Assembly (NCBI GenBank): GCA_002794735.1
Contig: NBAZ01000031.1
Coordinates: 62,001 to 126,000, forward strand
Source of the DNA: Pyrrhoderma lamaoense
Lineage: Eukaryota > Basidiomycota > Agaricomycetes > Hymenochaetales > Hymenochaetaceae
Direction: 5' to 3'
Length of the DNA stretch: 64,000 nt
Both the position numbers and the translations under genes were made by a program. Of this stretch, positions 48,113-60,844 are shown one piece after another (the stretch's first letter is position 1; every line of letters starts with the position of its first letter). Under the pieces are notes generated by a model, which searched no databases, was not told the origin of the DNA, and saw nothing but the letters and a program-made list of their open reading frames with translations.

Positions 48113-50487
48113 ATGAATAACTCTGGACTATCGGTAAACCAGGTATCCGATCAATGCTTCTTCGATCATGTTCTACCACCAATCCAGAAAGTGATTGATA
48201 TTGAGAGGATATGTGATAGGTTGAAGAGAAGATTCGTCTACAAGGAGCTACGGAAAGGAAGATATGGATGGATCGATCTCAACAAGACTAAGAAGCGGAA
48301 TAATAATAACGCTGCAACTCTCAAGGGACCATTGACTGACGTCCTGAATGCAATGATTAATGGGCCAAATGATATATCATCTGATATGTCTTCAAGCATT
48401 CTGGAGTTGGAAACAAACGGGAATCGAATAGATCTGTCCGAATACTTCCAAATCGACGGCGCAATACTCTTGTCAGATGGGACAGAAAAGTATAAAAGTA
48501 GAAGGAGCTGGTATGTTGTTGCCATTCCTATCTCGTTCAGCAAGGATGTCACAGATAGCACTCCTGATGTGAGTCGTTCTAATATTTGGAATACTTCAAG
48601 GTGATAACATCCTGAACAGAACATCGAGCAACTCATAAACTGCATGCAACATATAATGGCAAATGATCCTTGCCGGAGATTCATATACGGATTACATATG
48701 ACTGATATCACTATTCGAATGTGCTTCCTCTCAAGAAGTTCGATACTCAGTAGTAGTCAATTTGATCTCAATAAGGTGCGTAGCTCCGCTCATCTGGATA
48801 CAAATCGATACTGATGAACGCATATGAAGGACCACCAAAGTGTTGTCAAAATACTTCTTTCTTTATTATATGCTTCCAATTCCGATCTTGGATGGGATCC
48901 GACCATCTCTGTCGATCTTGTTGAAGGCGAACGTAACTACATGATTGATATATCTGGAACTCTTGTATCAACAAATGAGTCACTCTCTCTTTTTCGTCAG
49001 CGAGCAGAGTGGGTTATTGGATCTGGAACACGTGTGTACAAGGCTCATAAGATCGTCAATGGAGAGAAGGCAGGTATGGTCGTACTCAAGGATCATTGGT
49101 TATCAGATGGGCAGATTCCTGAACCTGATATCCGAGACATAATATTGAATGATACTACTGATCTTGAAGACCGAGATTATGTTGATAAGCATGTCCTTTC
49201 GTGCTTGGCATACGAACAAGTGAAGGTGGATGGTATTTTGGACCACACAGAAAGAGTGATACCTCGGAGTAAATCACCTGATCATTCACAGAAACTCAAA
49301 ATCTCGACTCCTACAGAGGTTGCAGATGATGGTAAGAGTGCCAGAGTCAAAAACGGTGCTCAAGAAGGCGTAGATGATACTCTCAAATATCCTATACTCC
49401 ATGAGGATAACCAAAAAGAAAGTAATCCCCATCGGACTCACTACCGTATCTTGTATAATGAGGTCGCCATTCCGTTTTATGAACTGACCAACAGTAAGGA
49501 TATACTGCTTGTATTGATCGACGTGATTGAGAGTGAGTGTTTCATTCTTTATTGATACCAGAATACCTGAAATTGATAATAATAAACTAGCTCTCCTACG
49601 CATCCACATGGCAGGGTGGGTGCATCGAGATATTAGTACAGGGAATATATACCTGTATATCGATCCTGTGACAGGTGAGAAGCGAGGAATGCTTGGGGAT
49701 CTTGAATTTGCAAAGAAGGTCGGTACTGGTGCAAGATATGATGTGCGAACAGTATGCAATGTTTTCATTACCTGATATCAGTATCCATTTTTTCTGATGC
49801 TATTGTATTCAGGGTACTCTCGATTTCATGGCTGCTGAGATAGCCTACGGGAGATATCTGTTTGCCTCTGATGACGACGAAGGCGATGTCGATACTCGTG
49901 CAATGAAACAGGCGCTTAGAGAGAAACGGGCTTCTAAAAGCTCACAAGCGAATATGGGCCCTGGTATCTGTTATAATTACATTCACGATATTGAGTCAGT
50001 CTGGTGGATTATGGTTTGGGCGTTGTTCTCATTTGAGAAAAAGGCACGATCTGGAAATGATGTACTTGATTCACTATCGTCTGGCACTCGTAGGGATAAT
50101 AAGCGAACTCTGTTCCCTGGAATCTTGACATCTGGAGAGCGATATTTATTCATTCAGAAAGAGAGCCATTTCTCAAATGCTGTTAATGGGTGCATTCCTC
50201 AGTACTTCAGTGATCTCACAGACACTGTGCGAGTACTACGAAAAGTAATCGTGAAAACATATAAAAAGAAGGAAATTGACGAACCCGAAGTCATCGAGTT
50301 CGATTCAAGTAAGGACGATGGTGTTACGAATCTTCATAGAGCATTCATATCTACTCTTCGAGATACGCTAATGGAAGACTTTGAAATCGTTCTTGTTCGC
50401 TCCTCTGGATTCGTAACAACTGCCTCTAAACGAGGAACCGAGGGGAAGAGTGAACGTTTGCCAAAGAGACGAAAGTATGTGTCTTAA
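48113..50487 (+). CDS. FunK1 kinase K8 (type Ib), intact
   Basis: Five exons: 48113-48568, 48620-48775, 48830-49532, 49591-49751 and 49813-50487 (2,151 nt, 716 residues, same length as K6). Motifs: MNNSGLSVNQVSDQCFFDHV, VIGSGTRVYKAHK, VVLKDHWLSDG, GWVHRDISTGNIYLY, LGDLEFAKKVG, GTLDFMAAEIAYG, NYIHDIESVWW, tail RLPKRRKYVS. All kinase signature residues are kept. The first 150 residues match K5 exactly, while the last exon is closest to K1, so the gene looks like a mosaic. An upstream in-frame ATG (48062) exists, but the start at 48113 matches the family. Predicted functional kinase of unknown substrate. Confidence 0.91.
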
Positions 50488-50896
50488 CATAATTTGCCTC
50501 TTTCCATTGTCTGACCCCAGTTCAATAGGTTTTGTTGAAATTAAGCATCGACAAGATATAGAGCACGATCCTCGAGGATGTACATCCACTTAGAATAATC
50601 AGAATTCTATCATGTTTTGCATACATTTTTCTGTATTTCGTTTAGACTTGCCCTCCCTACCAATCTCTGTATGATATAGCATTCTTAGTTGCAGTCGGTC
50701 CAGTTTTTTTTACTCTATTTACACTCTTGTTCCGACTTACTATACACCAAGTCATCAGTTTAAAAAATAACAGAGCCAATCTTCTATCGACAAACTCGTC
50801 TGTCATATCTGATTGAGCCCCACAACATGTTCTAAGAAAACAAGCGGCTTTTTGTCTTCCCTTTCAATGATATTGCAGAACAATCTATTTTATACT
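50488..50896. repeat. Ib-to-II spacer, copy 4 (truncated)
   Basis: The spacer is homologous to the other copies only up to CAATCTATTTTATACT, then joins directly to the middle of type II exon 3. The type II promoter, exons 1-2 and the start of exon 3 are deleted. Confidence 0.8.
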
Positions 50897-52867
50897 AACA
50901 AGTAAAAGTAGATGGTGTTGTGGACCACACAGAAGGAGTAATGCTTCGGGGTAGATCACCTGATTATTCACAGAAATCTGAGTTTCCTACAGATCTTGTA
51001 AATGCAAGAAAGAAAGTCAAGGCAAGTATCGGTGCTGAAGGAAGCACCTATTGTACTCACAAAGCTCCTGGAGTCCGTGAGAATAGGCAGAGGGAAAAGT
51101 ATTCCCATCGGACTCACTTCCGTATCTTGTATAATGAGGTGGTTACTCCATTCTGTAATTTGACTAACCATGAGGATTTACTGACCGTTGTAGGACCAGC
51201 TAAGTGTTTGGCCGGTCGTAGTGCATTTATAACGCACTTTCTAACTCGCCCGAGAAGTCCATTGATACTACTCGGCCGCGCGCCTCGTTCATTTCTCTTA
51301 CTATTTAGCTTCACTTTCTACTCTTACTCGAGGGTAGGGTTCGTCTATACGAACCCCTCGTTTCTGATAGCTTAAACCCTTTGTCCAGTGGCATATAGCC
51401 ACCTGGACACCATGCTTTCCTTATTATCTAACCTTTATCTCGCGTTTTGCTATATAAGCCTCCAGACTTGAGGCCGTAGTCAATCAATCAATCCCCAATC
51501 AATTCCCAGTTAATCCTTAGTCAATTCCCAGTCTATTCACCCCCCCCCCCCCCGAGTAGCTCTCTACTAGTCTCCTGTACTCTTTATCTACTTCTCTGCT
51601 GCTTTATTAGGCTGCCCGGGCGCGCTTGTAACGCTCTGACCGTACTGCAAGTCGTCCGGGCGGACTGAAATACATACACTTTTACCTCAAACTACAGCCT
51701 CGGTCGGGGCTCTGTTCCATACGTTTCTACTACTTTTACTGGTTTGTGAAGTCTCAGCTCGCCTCAAGGTCTCTATCAGTCTCTACGCTCCGACCGAGAT
51801 CTCGGCCGGACTGCCGAGGTCGAGTAACTCGCTATTTAGCCCCCAAATCTTAGCCTGAGCATCGTGTCTGGTGTAGACAGACTCTAAACCCCACGTCCTC
51901 GCCACTACATACGACACCAAGTTCAAAATCTGACCAAAAGTTTAGTTTTCACCGTTACCAACGACGTGATTGAGAGTGAGTATCTCGATTCGCCTTTATC
52001 CTTATAGTACCTGATTCTGACACTGGTGACAACTAGCTCTTCTACGCATTCACAGGGCAGGATGGATACATCATGCTATCAACGCAGAAAGTATCTATCT
52101 GTATGTAGATCCTGAGACTGGTGATAAGCGGGGATGATTGGGGGCCCTTCAATTTGCGAAGAAGGTTGAGAATGGTGCCAGATATGATGCACGAACAGTA
52201 TGCAATGATTTCAATACTCACTTCCTGACTCTAGTGTATCTGTTTTCATTTGTCCTAGGGTACGCTTGATTTCATGGCCATCGAAGTAGCTTCTGGAAAG
52301 TACTTGTTTGCCGAAAAAAAGATAGAAGATAACATACTCTCGAGGCTGCACGCATATAGAAACAATCAGAGATCTAGCGATGCTCAAACAGATGTTGGTT
52401 CTGGTATTTGCAACAACTATATTCATGATCTTGAATCAGTTTGGTGGATCACAGTTTGGGCATTGTTTTCATTTGAAAAAGCGATGCCACTAAGAGATGA
52501 TATACTTGATCCAATGTCATCCAGCATCCGTAGTAGACATAGGAAGACACTAGTACTGTTCGAAGCTCTGTCGCCTACGGATCGTCAAGATTTTCTTTCA
52601 GTTGAAGGAGATCTTGAGGCCACTGTCAAAGGATGCATTCCCCGATATTTCACCGATCTCGTGATTTATCTGCGAGCCTCACGTGAGGAGATTGTGTTCA
52701 CGTATGAAAGAGAAGAAGTTGACAAGCCTACCGTTATCACATTCAAAGAAAACGATGATGGTGAGGATGAATGTCTTCACAAGGCACTCCTTTCTGCTTT
52801 AAATATGACTAGGAACTATATGAGAAAATTCGATATTGCTCTCGTTCCCTCGTCTGGTTCTAGCTGA
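50897..52867 (+). pseudogene. FunK1 paralogue K9 (type II), 5'-truncated and cut by a solo LTR
   Basis: It begins in exon 3 at a point equal to residues EQVRVDGVVDHTEGVML of relatives and is cut by a solo LTR at 51189-51951. It continues with the catalytic-loop exon reading GWIHHAINAESIYLY (HRD lost) and a frame shift after DKRG. The last exon (MAIEVASGKYLFAEKKIEDN ... VPSSGSS) ends at 52867. There is no N-terminal domain, glycine loop or ATP lysine. Clearly dead. Confidence 0.9.
51189..51951 (+). mobile_element. Solo LTR, copy 3 (inside K9)
   Basis: 763 bp, TGTAGGACCAGCTAAG...TTTAGTTTTCA, with CCGT duplications at 51185-51188 and 51952-51955. Opposite orientation to the other two copies. 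A TATATAAG box near 51451 points along this strand and marks the probable retrotransposon promoter. A long poly-C tract lies near 51540. Confidence 0.88.
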
Positions 52868-53449
52868 ACTACTTCCGGGCGGGCTATCTAGGGATAGGAT
52901 GGTCATCTACCAAAACGTCCTAGAGAAATCCACCTTTCATACTTTTCTTATTCACCATATCCAGGTGTTATGACTAAAAGCATTAACGTGGTACCAGACA
53001 TGATTACTGTATCATTAATAATAACTAGAATAGATAGGATTTTTGTTCTGCTTTTTTGCATATATACATTTTCTTTATGTTATGACTTGCTTTGCCTTAC
53101 CAGAACCCGTATAAAGGTCCGTCCTCTCTGATTACTTCTTGAATAATGACATGTCTATAAGTAAAAGCGATAAGTAAGGTCACATCAACTGAGATTCGAG
53201 AAAGCCCATATATAACGACCAACCGTTTCTTCACTTTATCTAAATCTAATAGTATACTTTATTCCCAGTCACTACGTTCTACAACAGGTATAAGTAATTA
53301 TTTATCTCCTCTCAAGCTGTACCCTAGTCAAGTAGTCTCTTCTTGTGAGTTTACTCATCATTAACCTCACTTTTACTCGCAAGGAAGATCTCATGTGTTT
53401 ATCACTTATACAGATTTATGCGTTCCTAATGTGTTCAGTCGTGTTTGAT
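52868..53449. repeat. Type II-to-relic spacer, copy 4
   Basis: Nearly identical to 28145-28704; no gene. Confidence 0.7.
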
Positions 53450-53578
53450 CCGAGACCACCTTAAGATAATACATGTAAGATCCTGGAAGTCCATTGCTTG
53501 TTCTCGTGATTACTTACGGGAAGTCAATTCTCCGACTCGCGCAGAGCTTGTGTCTGTTGAAAGTTCGGAGGCTAGCTA
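53450..53578 (+). pseudogene. FunK1 relic R4 (short form)
   Basis: Same deletion junction as R1 (GTCTGTTGAAAG directly to TTCGGAGGCTAGC), so R1 and R4 descend from one deleted relic. Confidence 0.65.
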
Positions 53579-54161
53579 TATGATAACCATATGATAAAAA
53601 TTGGAGAGACAAATGAAAGTATCAAATAAGGTTACATCGGTAGCAAAGGGCAACATATTTAATAATCTATAATGAATGACCGTGACTTATATGTAGCTCA
53701 AATCGTCTTTCGCTTATCTCGGTGTCAATTTTTTGTTGATTATTTGAACCCATCGTTCTGTTCTGTATTAACTACAAACAGTTCTTTGATCAGATATCAC
53801 TTCATTATCTACTCCCCATTCTCCTCTTCATGATACTTACTCATTGTCAATTCGCTTATTTCCACTTTACGTGCTTATTACATGCACTTCGAGCGTGACT
53901 AGTCGTGTTTTACTCGAAACCACCTTTGAGTACTGAAAGTTGAAACTACGATCACCTCCTGCTCGAACTTGCATCCGATAGTAGGAGTCTTGACCAGTAT
54001 ACTGAACCTTTCATTCACAGTCATATACGCATATCAGATACCTACACATTCCACGGTAACACAGGTCAAACTGAAGAGAAAGAGAAGAAGACACGACTGA
54101 AATCATCTACGTAGATTGGTTCCAAAGTGTCGGACTCTACGATTCACAGAAGAGAGCGATA
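53579..54161. repeat. Type I upstream flank, copy 4 (before K10)
   Basis: Conserved type I flank with the GTGTTTTACTCGAAACCACC block; no independent gene. Confidence 0.65.
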
Positions 54162-56468
54162 ATGGATAACCCTGGACCATCAGTAAACCAGATATCCACC
54201 CAATATTTCTTCGACCATGTTCTACCACCGATCCAGAAAGTGATTGATATTGAGAGGATATGTGATAAACTGAAGAGAAGATTCGTCTACAAGGAACTAC
54301 GGAAAGGAAGATATGGATGGATCGATCTCAACAAGACCAAAAAGCGGAATTATAATAACGCCGCAATTCTCAAGGGACCACTGACTGATGTTCTGAGCGC
54401 AATGGTTAATGAGTCAAATGATATATCATCTGAAATATTGACAAGCATTCTGGAGTTTGAAACAGATGGGAATCGAATAGATTTATCCGAATATTTTCAT
54501 ATCGATGGCGCATTACTCTTATCAGAGGCGACAGAAAAGGATAAAAGTAGAAGGTGCTGGTATGTTGTTGCCATTCCTATCTCGTTCAGCAAGGATAATT
54601 CGGATAGGTCTCATGATGTGAGTCATTCTAATATATGGAGTATCTCAAAGTGATAACATCCTGAATAGGACATTGAACAAGTCATAAACTGCATGCACCA
54701 TATAATGGCATATGATCCTTGCCGGAGATTCATATACGGAATACATATGACTGATACCACTATTCGAGTGTGCTTCCTCTCAAGAAGTTCGATACTCAGT
54801 AGTAGTCAATTTGATCTCAATAAGGTGTGAAGTTCGCTCATTTGAGTATAAGTCTATACTGATGAACGCATATGAAGGACCACCAAAGTGTTGTCAAAAT
54901 ACTTCTCTCTTTATTATATGCTTCCAAGTCCGATCTTGGATGGGATCCGACCATCTCTGTTGATCTTGTTGAAGGCGAACGTAACTACATGATTGATATA
55001 TCTGGAAATCTTGTATCAACAAATGAGTCACTCTCTCTTTCCCGTCAGCGAGCAGAGTGGGTCATTGGATCGGGAACACGTGTGTACAAGGCTCATAAGA
55101 TCATCAATGGAAAGAAAGCAGGTATGGTCGTACTCAAGGATTATTGGTTATCAGATGGTCGGATTCCCGAACCTGATATTCGAGACATGATATTGAATGA
55201 TATTACTGATCTTGATGACCGAGATTATGTTGATAAACATGTCCTTTCGTGCTTGGCATACGAACAAGTGAAGGTGGATGATGTTGTGGATCACACAGAA
55301 AGAGTGATTCTTCATACTAAATCATCTGATTATTCACAGAAACTCAAAATCTCGACTCCTACAGGGGTTGCAGATGATGGTAAGAGTTTCAGAGCCAATA
55401 ATGGTGCTCAAGAAAGCACAGATGATACTCTCAAATATCCTATACTCTATGAGGATGACCAGAAAGAAAGTAATCCCCATCGGACTCACTACCGTATCTT
55501 GTATAATGAGGTCGCCATTCCGTTTTATGAACTGACCAACAGTAAGGATATACTGATTGTATTGATCGATGTGATTGAGAGTGAGTGTTTGAATCTTTAT
55601 TGATACCAGAATACCTGAAATTGATCGTTAGTAAACTAGCTCTCCTACGCATCCACACGGCAGGGTGGGTGCATCGAGATATTAGTACAGGGAATATCTA
55701 TTTATATGTAGATCCTGTGACGAGTGAGAAGCGAGGAATACTTGGAGATCTTGAATTTGCGAAGAAGGTTGGGATTGGTGCTAGATATGATGTGCGAACA
55801 GTATGCAATATTTTCATTACCTATTATTCAACTCTGCTCTTAGCATATATCGTTGGCTCTAGGGTACACTTGATTGCATGGCTATCGAAGTAGCTTCTGG
55901 AAGATACTTGTTTGCCAAAGAAAAGACGGACAATGACATACTCTCGAGGCTGCACGCATATAGAAACAAATTCACATCTAGAGATACTCATCCGGATGTC
56001 GGTCCTGGTATTTGCAACAACTACATCCACGATCTTGAATCAATTTGGTGGATTATGGCTTGGGCGATATTTTCACTTGAAAAAAAGATGCCATTAGGAG
56101 ATGATGTACTTGATCCGATGGCATCTAGTACCCGTAGGAAGAAAAAGCAAACTCTGTTCCCCGGAGTTCTGGGTTCTACGCATCGTAGAGACTTCTTCTC
56201 TATTGAAGATGCATTTGAGACCTCTGTTAAAGGGTGCATTCCCAGATATTTCATCGACCTCGTGAATTATCTGCGAGCCTCACGTGAGGAGCTTATGAAC
56301 ACATACGAAAGAGAAGAAGTTGACAATCCCACTGTCATCACATTCAAAGAAAATGATGATAGTGAGGGCGCATGCCTTCACAAGGCATTCCTTACCGCTC
56401 TTCGTGAGACTGAGAAGTATATGGAAGATTTCGAAATTGTTCTCGTTCCCTCGTCTGATTCTAGGTGA
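54162..56468 (+). CDS. FunK1 kinase K10 (type Ic), apparently intact
   Basis: Exons: 54162-54617, 54669-54824, 54878-55580, 55640-55800 and 55863-56468 (2,082 nt, 693 residues). Motifs: MDNPGPSVNQISTQYFFDHV, VIGSGTRVYKAHK, VVLKDYWLSDG, GWVHRDISTGNIYLY, LGDLEFAKKVG. The activation-segment end reads GTLDCMAIEVASG, with Cys where other copies have Phe. The last exon is of the type II-like form (SRLHAYRN, TYEREEVDNPTVITFKENDD). It stops at DSR (TGA) where K5 reads TCA and continues about 26 residues to a basic tail, so this protein is shorter at the C-terminus. Catalytic residues are kept. Confidence 0.88.
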
Positions 56469-57744
56469 ACTACCACCAAACGAGCTATCGAAGGACAGAG
56501 TGGTCGTTTGCCAAAATGACAAAAGTATGTATTCCACTGAAATTTAACTCACTTCGATGTCTAACAATAGATATATAGGTGTTACTGATTATAAGCATCA
56601 ACAAACCACCGGACACAGTCGTGGAAAGACATAATAGCTAGTATACGTAGAACTTACATTTTGATCTGTTTTCAATCTTTGCATACGCTCGTTTCCCTCA
56701 TGTTATGACATACTCAATCTACATATCTCCGTATAGTATCACATCTGTTCTGAACATTTAATACTAATCACATGCATGTTTCTTATTGTATTTGGACTAT
56801 GTGTTATAAGATGGGGATAGTACTTGTAGTAAGTAGTAAGAACTCAGGTCTCAATCACAATTGTAGTGCAAACGCAATTGTTCTGAGTCAAGACAAATCG
56901 ATTCGCTTCATGTCTGTTTATTGTTAGCAGCTGGGTTTAATGGGTCTGTACTATGTGCTTCCCCATAATCTCTCTAAAATCTCCTATGTATAATTACTAA
57001 CTTTGGTAATATATGAACTCAAATTCAGCTTCTAGTAAAACATGAGTTGAAGGTCTTTACAAAGATGATACGTGAACAAGGTGGTTCTTACCAAATTTAC
57101 ATTAAGGAGACACCTGTGTCTTTCATATATATAAAAACATATTTTTTTTGGATCTATTGAATTATAATCTGATGGATAAACTTGGTGAGTCGAATAAAAG
57201 CACGAAATGAAGTCATATCAATGGTAATTTAGAGAGGTCGATATCTATATATAATAAGTGATAGTGACTTATATGTGACTCAAATGTTCCTTCGTTTATT
57301 TCGATGTCTATTTTTTGTTGATTATTTGAATTCGTCGTTCTGTTCTGTATTAACTACAAACAATTCTTTGATCAGATATCACTTCATTATTTACCTCCCC
57401 ATTCTGTTCTTCATGGTATTTACTCATTGTCAATACGCTTATTTCCATTTTACGTGCTTATTACATGCACTTCGAACGTGACTAGTCGTGATTTACTTGA
57501 AACCACCTTTGACTACTGAAAGTTGAAACTACAATCACCTTTTGCTGGAGCTTGCATCTGAAAGTAGGAGTCTTGACCAGAATACTGAACCTTTCATTCA
57601 CAGTCATATACGCATATAAGATACCTATACACCCCACGGTGACACAGGTCAAATTTCAGAGAAAGCGAAGAAGACACGACTAAAACCATCTACGTATATT
57701 CATTCAAAAGTGTCGGACTCTACGAGTCAAAGAAAAGAGCGATA
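56469..57744. repeat. Ic-to-Ib spacer with type I upstream flank, copy 2 (before K11)
   Basis: Homologous to 39690-40911. It begins with the decayed C-terminal tail of K10 (ERAIEGQSGRLPK-like sequence out of use) and ends with the conserved type I flank. Confidence 0.65.
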
Positions 57745-59878
57745 ATGGATAACCCTGGATTATCGGTAAACCAGGTATCCGATCAATATTTCTTCGACCA
57801 TGTTTTACCACCAATCCAGAAAGCGATTGATATTGAGAGGATATGTGATAGGCTGAAGAGAAGATTCGTCTACAAGGAGCTACGGAAAGGAAGATATGGA
57901 TGGATCGATCTCAACAAGACCAAGAAGCGGAGTAAAAATAACACTGCAATTCTCAAGGGACCAATGACTGATGTCCTGAATGCAATGATTGATGGACCAG
58001 ATGATATATCATCTGAATTATTTCCAAGCATTCTGAAATTGGAAACAGATGGGAATCGAATAGATTTATCCGAATACTTCCAAATAGACGGTGCATTACT
58101 CTTATCAGAGGCGACAGAGGATAAAAGTAGAAGGTGCTGGTATGATGTTGCCATTCCTATCTCGTTCAGTAAGGATAATACGGAAAGCACTCCTGATGTG
58201 CGTTATTCCAATTTTTGAAATACTTCAGGGTGATAACATCCTGAATAGGACATCGAACAAGTCATAAACTGCATGCACCATATTATGGCATATGATCCTT
58301 GCCGGAGATTCATATACGGAATACATATGACTGATACCACTATTCAAGTGTGCTTCCTCTCAAGAAGTTCGATACTTAGTAGTAGTCAATTTGATCTCAA
58401 TAAGGTGTGAAGTTCGCTCATTTGATTATAAGTCTATACTGATGAACGCATACGAAGGACCACCGAAGTGTTGTTGTATTACTTCTCTCTTTATTGTATG
58501 CTTCCAAGTCCGACCTTGGATGGGATCCGACCATCTCTGTCGATCTTGTTGAAGGCGAGCGTAATTACATGATTGATATATCTGGAACTCTTGTATCAAC
58601 GAATGAGTCACTCTCTCTTTCCCGTCAGCGAGCAGAGAGGGTTATTGGATCAGGAACACGTGTGTACAAGGCTCATAAAATCATCAATGGAGAGAAGGCA
58701 GGTATGGTCGTACTCAAGGATTATTGGTTATCAGATGGGCGGATTCCTGAACCTGATATTCGAGACATGATATTGAATGATATTACTGATCTTGATGATC
58801 GGAAGTATGTTGACTGTCATCTCCTTTCTTGTTTAGCATACGAACAAGTGAAGGTGGATGATGTTGTGGACCACACAGAAAGAATGATACTTCGGGATGA
58901 AATACTTGATTATTCACAGAAATCCAAATTTCCAACCCCTACAGAGGTTGAAGATGATGGTAAGAGTGTCAGAACCAATAATGGTGCTCAAGAGGACATA
59001 AATAATACCTTCAAAAATCCAATGGTCCATGAGGATGACCAAAGGGAAAGTTATTCCCATCGGACTCACTTCCGTATCTTGTATAATGAGGTCGCCATTC
59101 CGTTTTATGAACTGACCAACAGTAAGGATATACTGATTGTACTGATTGACGTGATTGAGAGTGAGTGTTTCATTCTTTATTGATACCAGAATACCTGAAA
59201 TTGATCATAATAAACTAGCTCTCCTACGCATCCACAAAGCAGGGTGGGTGCATCGAGATATTAGTACAGGGAATATATACCTGTATGTCGATCCTGTGAC
59301 AGGTGAGAAGCGAGGGATGCTAGGAGATCTTGAATTTGCGAAGAAGGTCGGTACTGGTTCTAGATATGATGTGCGAACAGTATGCAATGTTTTCATTACC
59401 TGTTATCAGTATCCATTATTTCTGATGCTATTGTATTCAGGGTACTCTCGATTTCATGGCTGCTGAGATAGCCTCCGGGAAATATCTGTTTGCCGACAAC
59501 GAAGGCAAAAAAAATCCTGTTGCAATGAAACAGGCGCTTAGAGAGAAACGGGCTTCTAGGAGCTCACGAGCGAATAAGGGCTCTGGCATCTGTTATAATT
59601 ACATTCACGATATTGAGTCAGCTTGGTGGATTGCAGTTTGGGCGTTGTTCTCATTTGAGAAAAAGGCACGATCTGATAATGATGTGCTTGATGCACAATC
59701 GTCTGACACTCGTAGAGTTAATAAGCGAAATCTGTTCCCTGGCACCTTGACATCTGCAGAGCGCCAGAATTTCATTACGTATGAAAGCCATTTCGAAGAT
59801 GCTGTTGATGGGTGCATTCCTCAGTACTTCAGTGATCTCACAGACACTGTGCGAGTACTACGAAACTTTATCGTGTAG
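57745..59878 (+). CDS. FunK1 kinase K11 (type Ib), C-terminally shortened by a stop codon
   Basis: Exons: 57745-58197, 58249-58404, 58458-59160, 59219-59379 and 59441-59878 (1,911 nt, 636 residues). Kinase motifs intact: VIGSGTRVYKAHK, VVLKDYW, GWVHRDISTGNIYLY, LGDLEFAKKVG, GTLDFMAAEIASG. In the last exon GTG-TAG replaces the relatives' GTG-AAA (59876-59878), removing about 80 residues. A second stop (TAA) lies further on in the abandoned tail near 60051, so loss of the tail is not a single error. The kinase core would still be made. Called a gene with reduced confidence in full function. Confidence 0.83.
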
Positions 59879-60844
59879 ACATATAAAGAGAAGGAAATAG
59901 ACCGACCCGAAGTCATCAAGTTCGATTCAAGTAAGGACGATGGTGATATGGATCTTCATAGAGCATTCATATCTACTCTTCGAGATACGCTAATGGAAGA
60001 CTTTGAAATCGTTCTTGTTCGCTCTTCTTTATTCGGAACAACTGCTTCTTAACGAGAAACCGTGAGGAAGAGCGAATGTTTGCCAAAGAGACGAAAGTAT
60101 GTGTCTTAAAATGATTTGCCTCTTTCCATTGTCTAACTCAAGGTAAATAGATGTTAGAAGTATAAGCATCAACAAGATATAGAGCACGATCCTCGTGGAT
60201 GTACACTTAATCAGAATAACCAGAATTTTATAATGTTTTGCTTACATTTTTCTGGATTTCGTTTAGACTTGCTTTGCCCTACCAATCTCTGTATAATATA
60301 GCATTCTTAGTCGGTTCAGATATTTTTACTCTATTCTCACTCTTGTTTCGACTTACTATACACCAAGTCATCTGTTTAATGAATAACAGAGACAATCTTC
60401 TATCGACAAATCCGTCTGGCATATCTGATTGAGCCCTAACACATGCTTTAAGAAAGAAAACAAGCAGCTTTTTGTCTTCCCTTTCAATAACATTACAGAA
60501 CAATCTATTTTATGATTTCAACTCACTTGCACTATGTTACGTTGCTATTACATATATATAAGCACATCTACTTTTGCAATCGCATTTTTCCCGAAACCAC
60601 TCTTGACTTTTCAGTCTGCGACGACCTACGCTAGTGTCTACTCCAAGAAATAGAAAACTGGACTAAGATATCAAGCTCTCAGCTTCTAGGTCATATACGC
60701 TTATCGTAATATTATACGCTCTACGAAGATATACGGCTCGGATAAAGAGAAGAAAAAACGTAAGGTAGAATACACAGCTGTAAATCGTCTACTTACAGTA
60801 TTATCAGCTAGAGTGGATACTGCGAGTCGCAACAAAGAGCGATA
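59879..60844. repeat. Abandoned K11 tail and Ib-to-II spacer, copy 5
   Basis: The first 230 bases are the former end of K11's last exon (still recognisable to AAAGAGACGAAAGTATGTGT). The rest is the usual Ib-to-II spacer. Confidence 0.75.
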
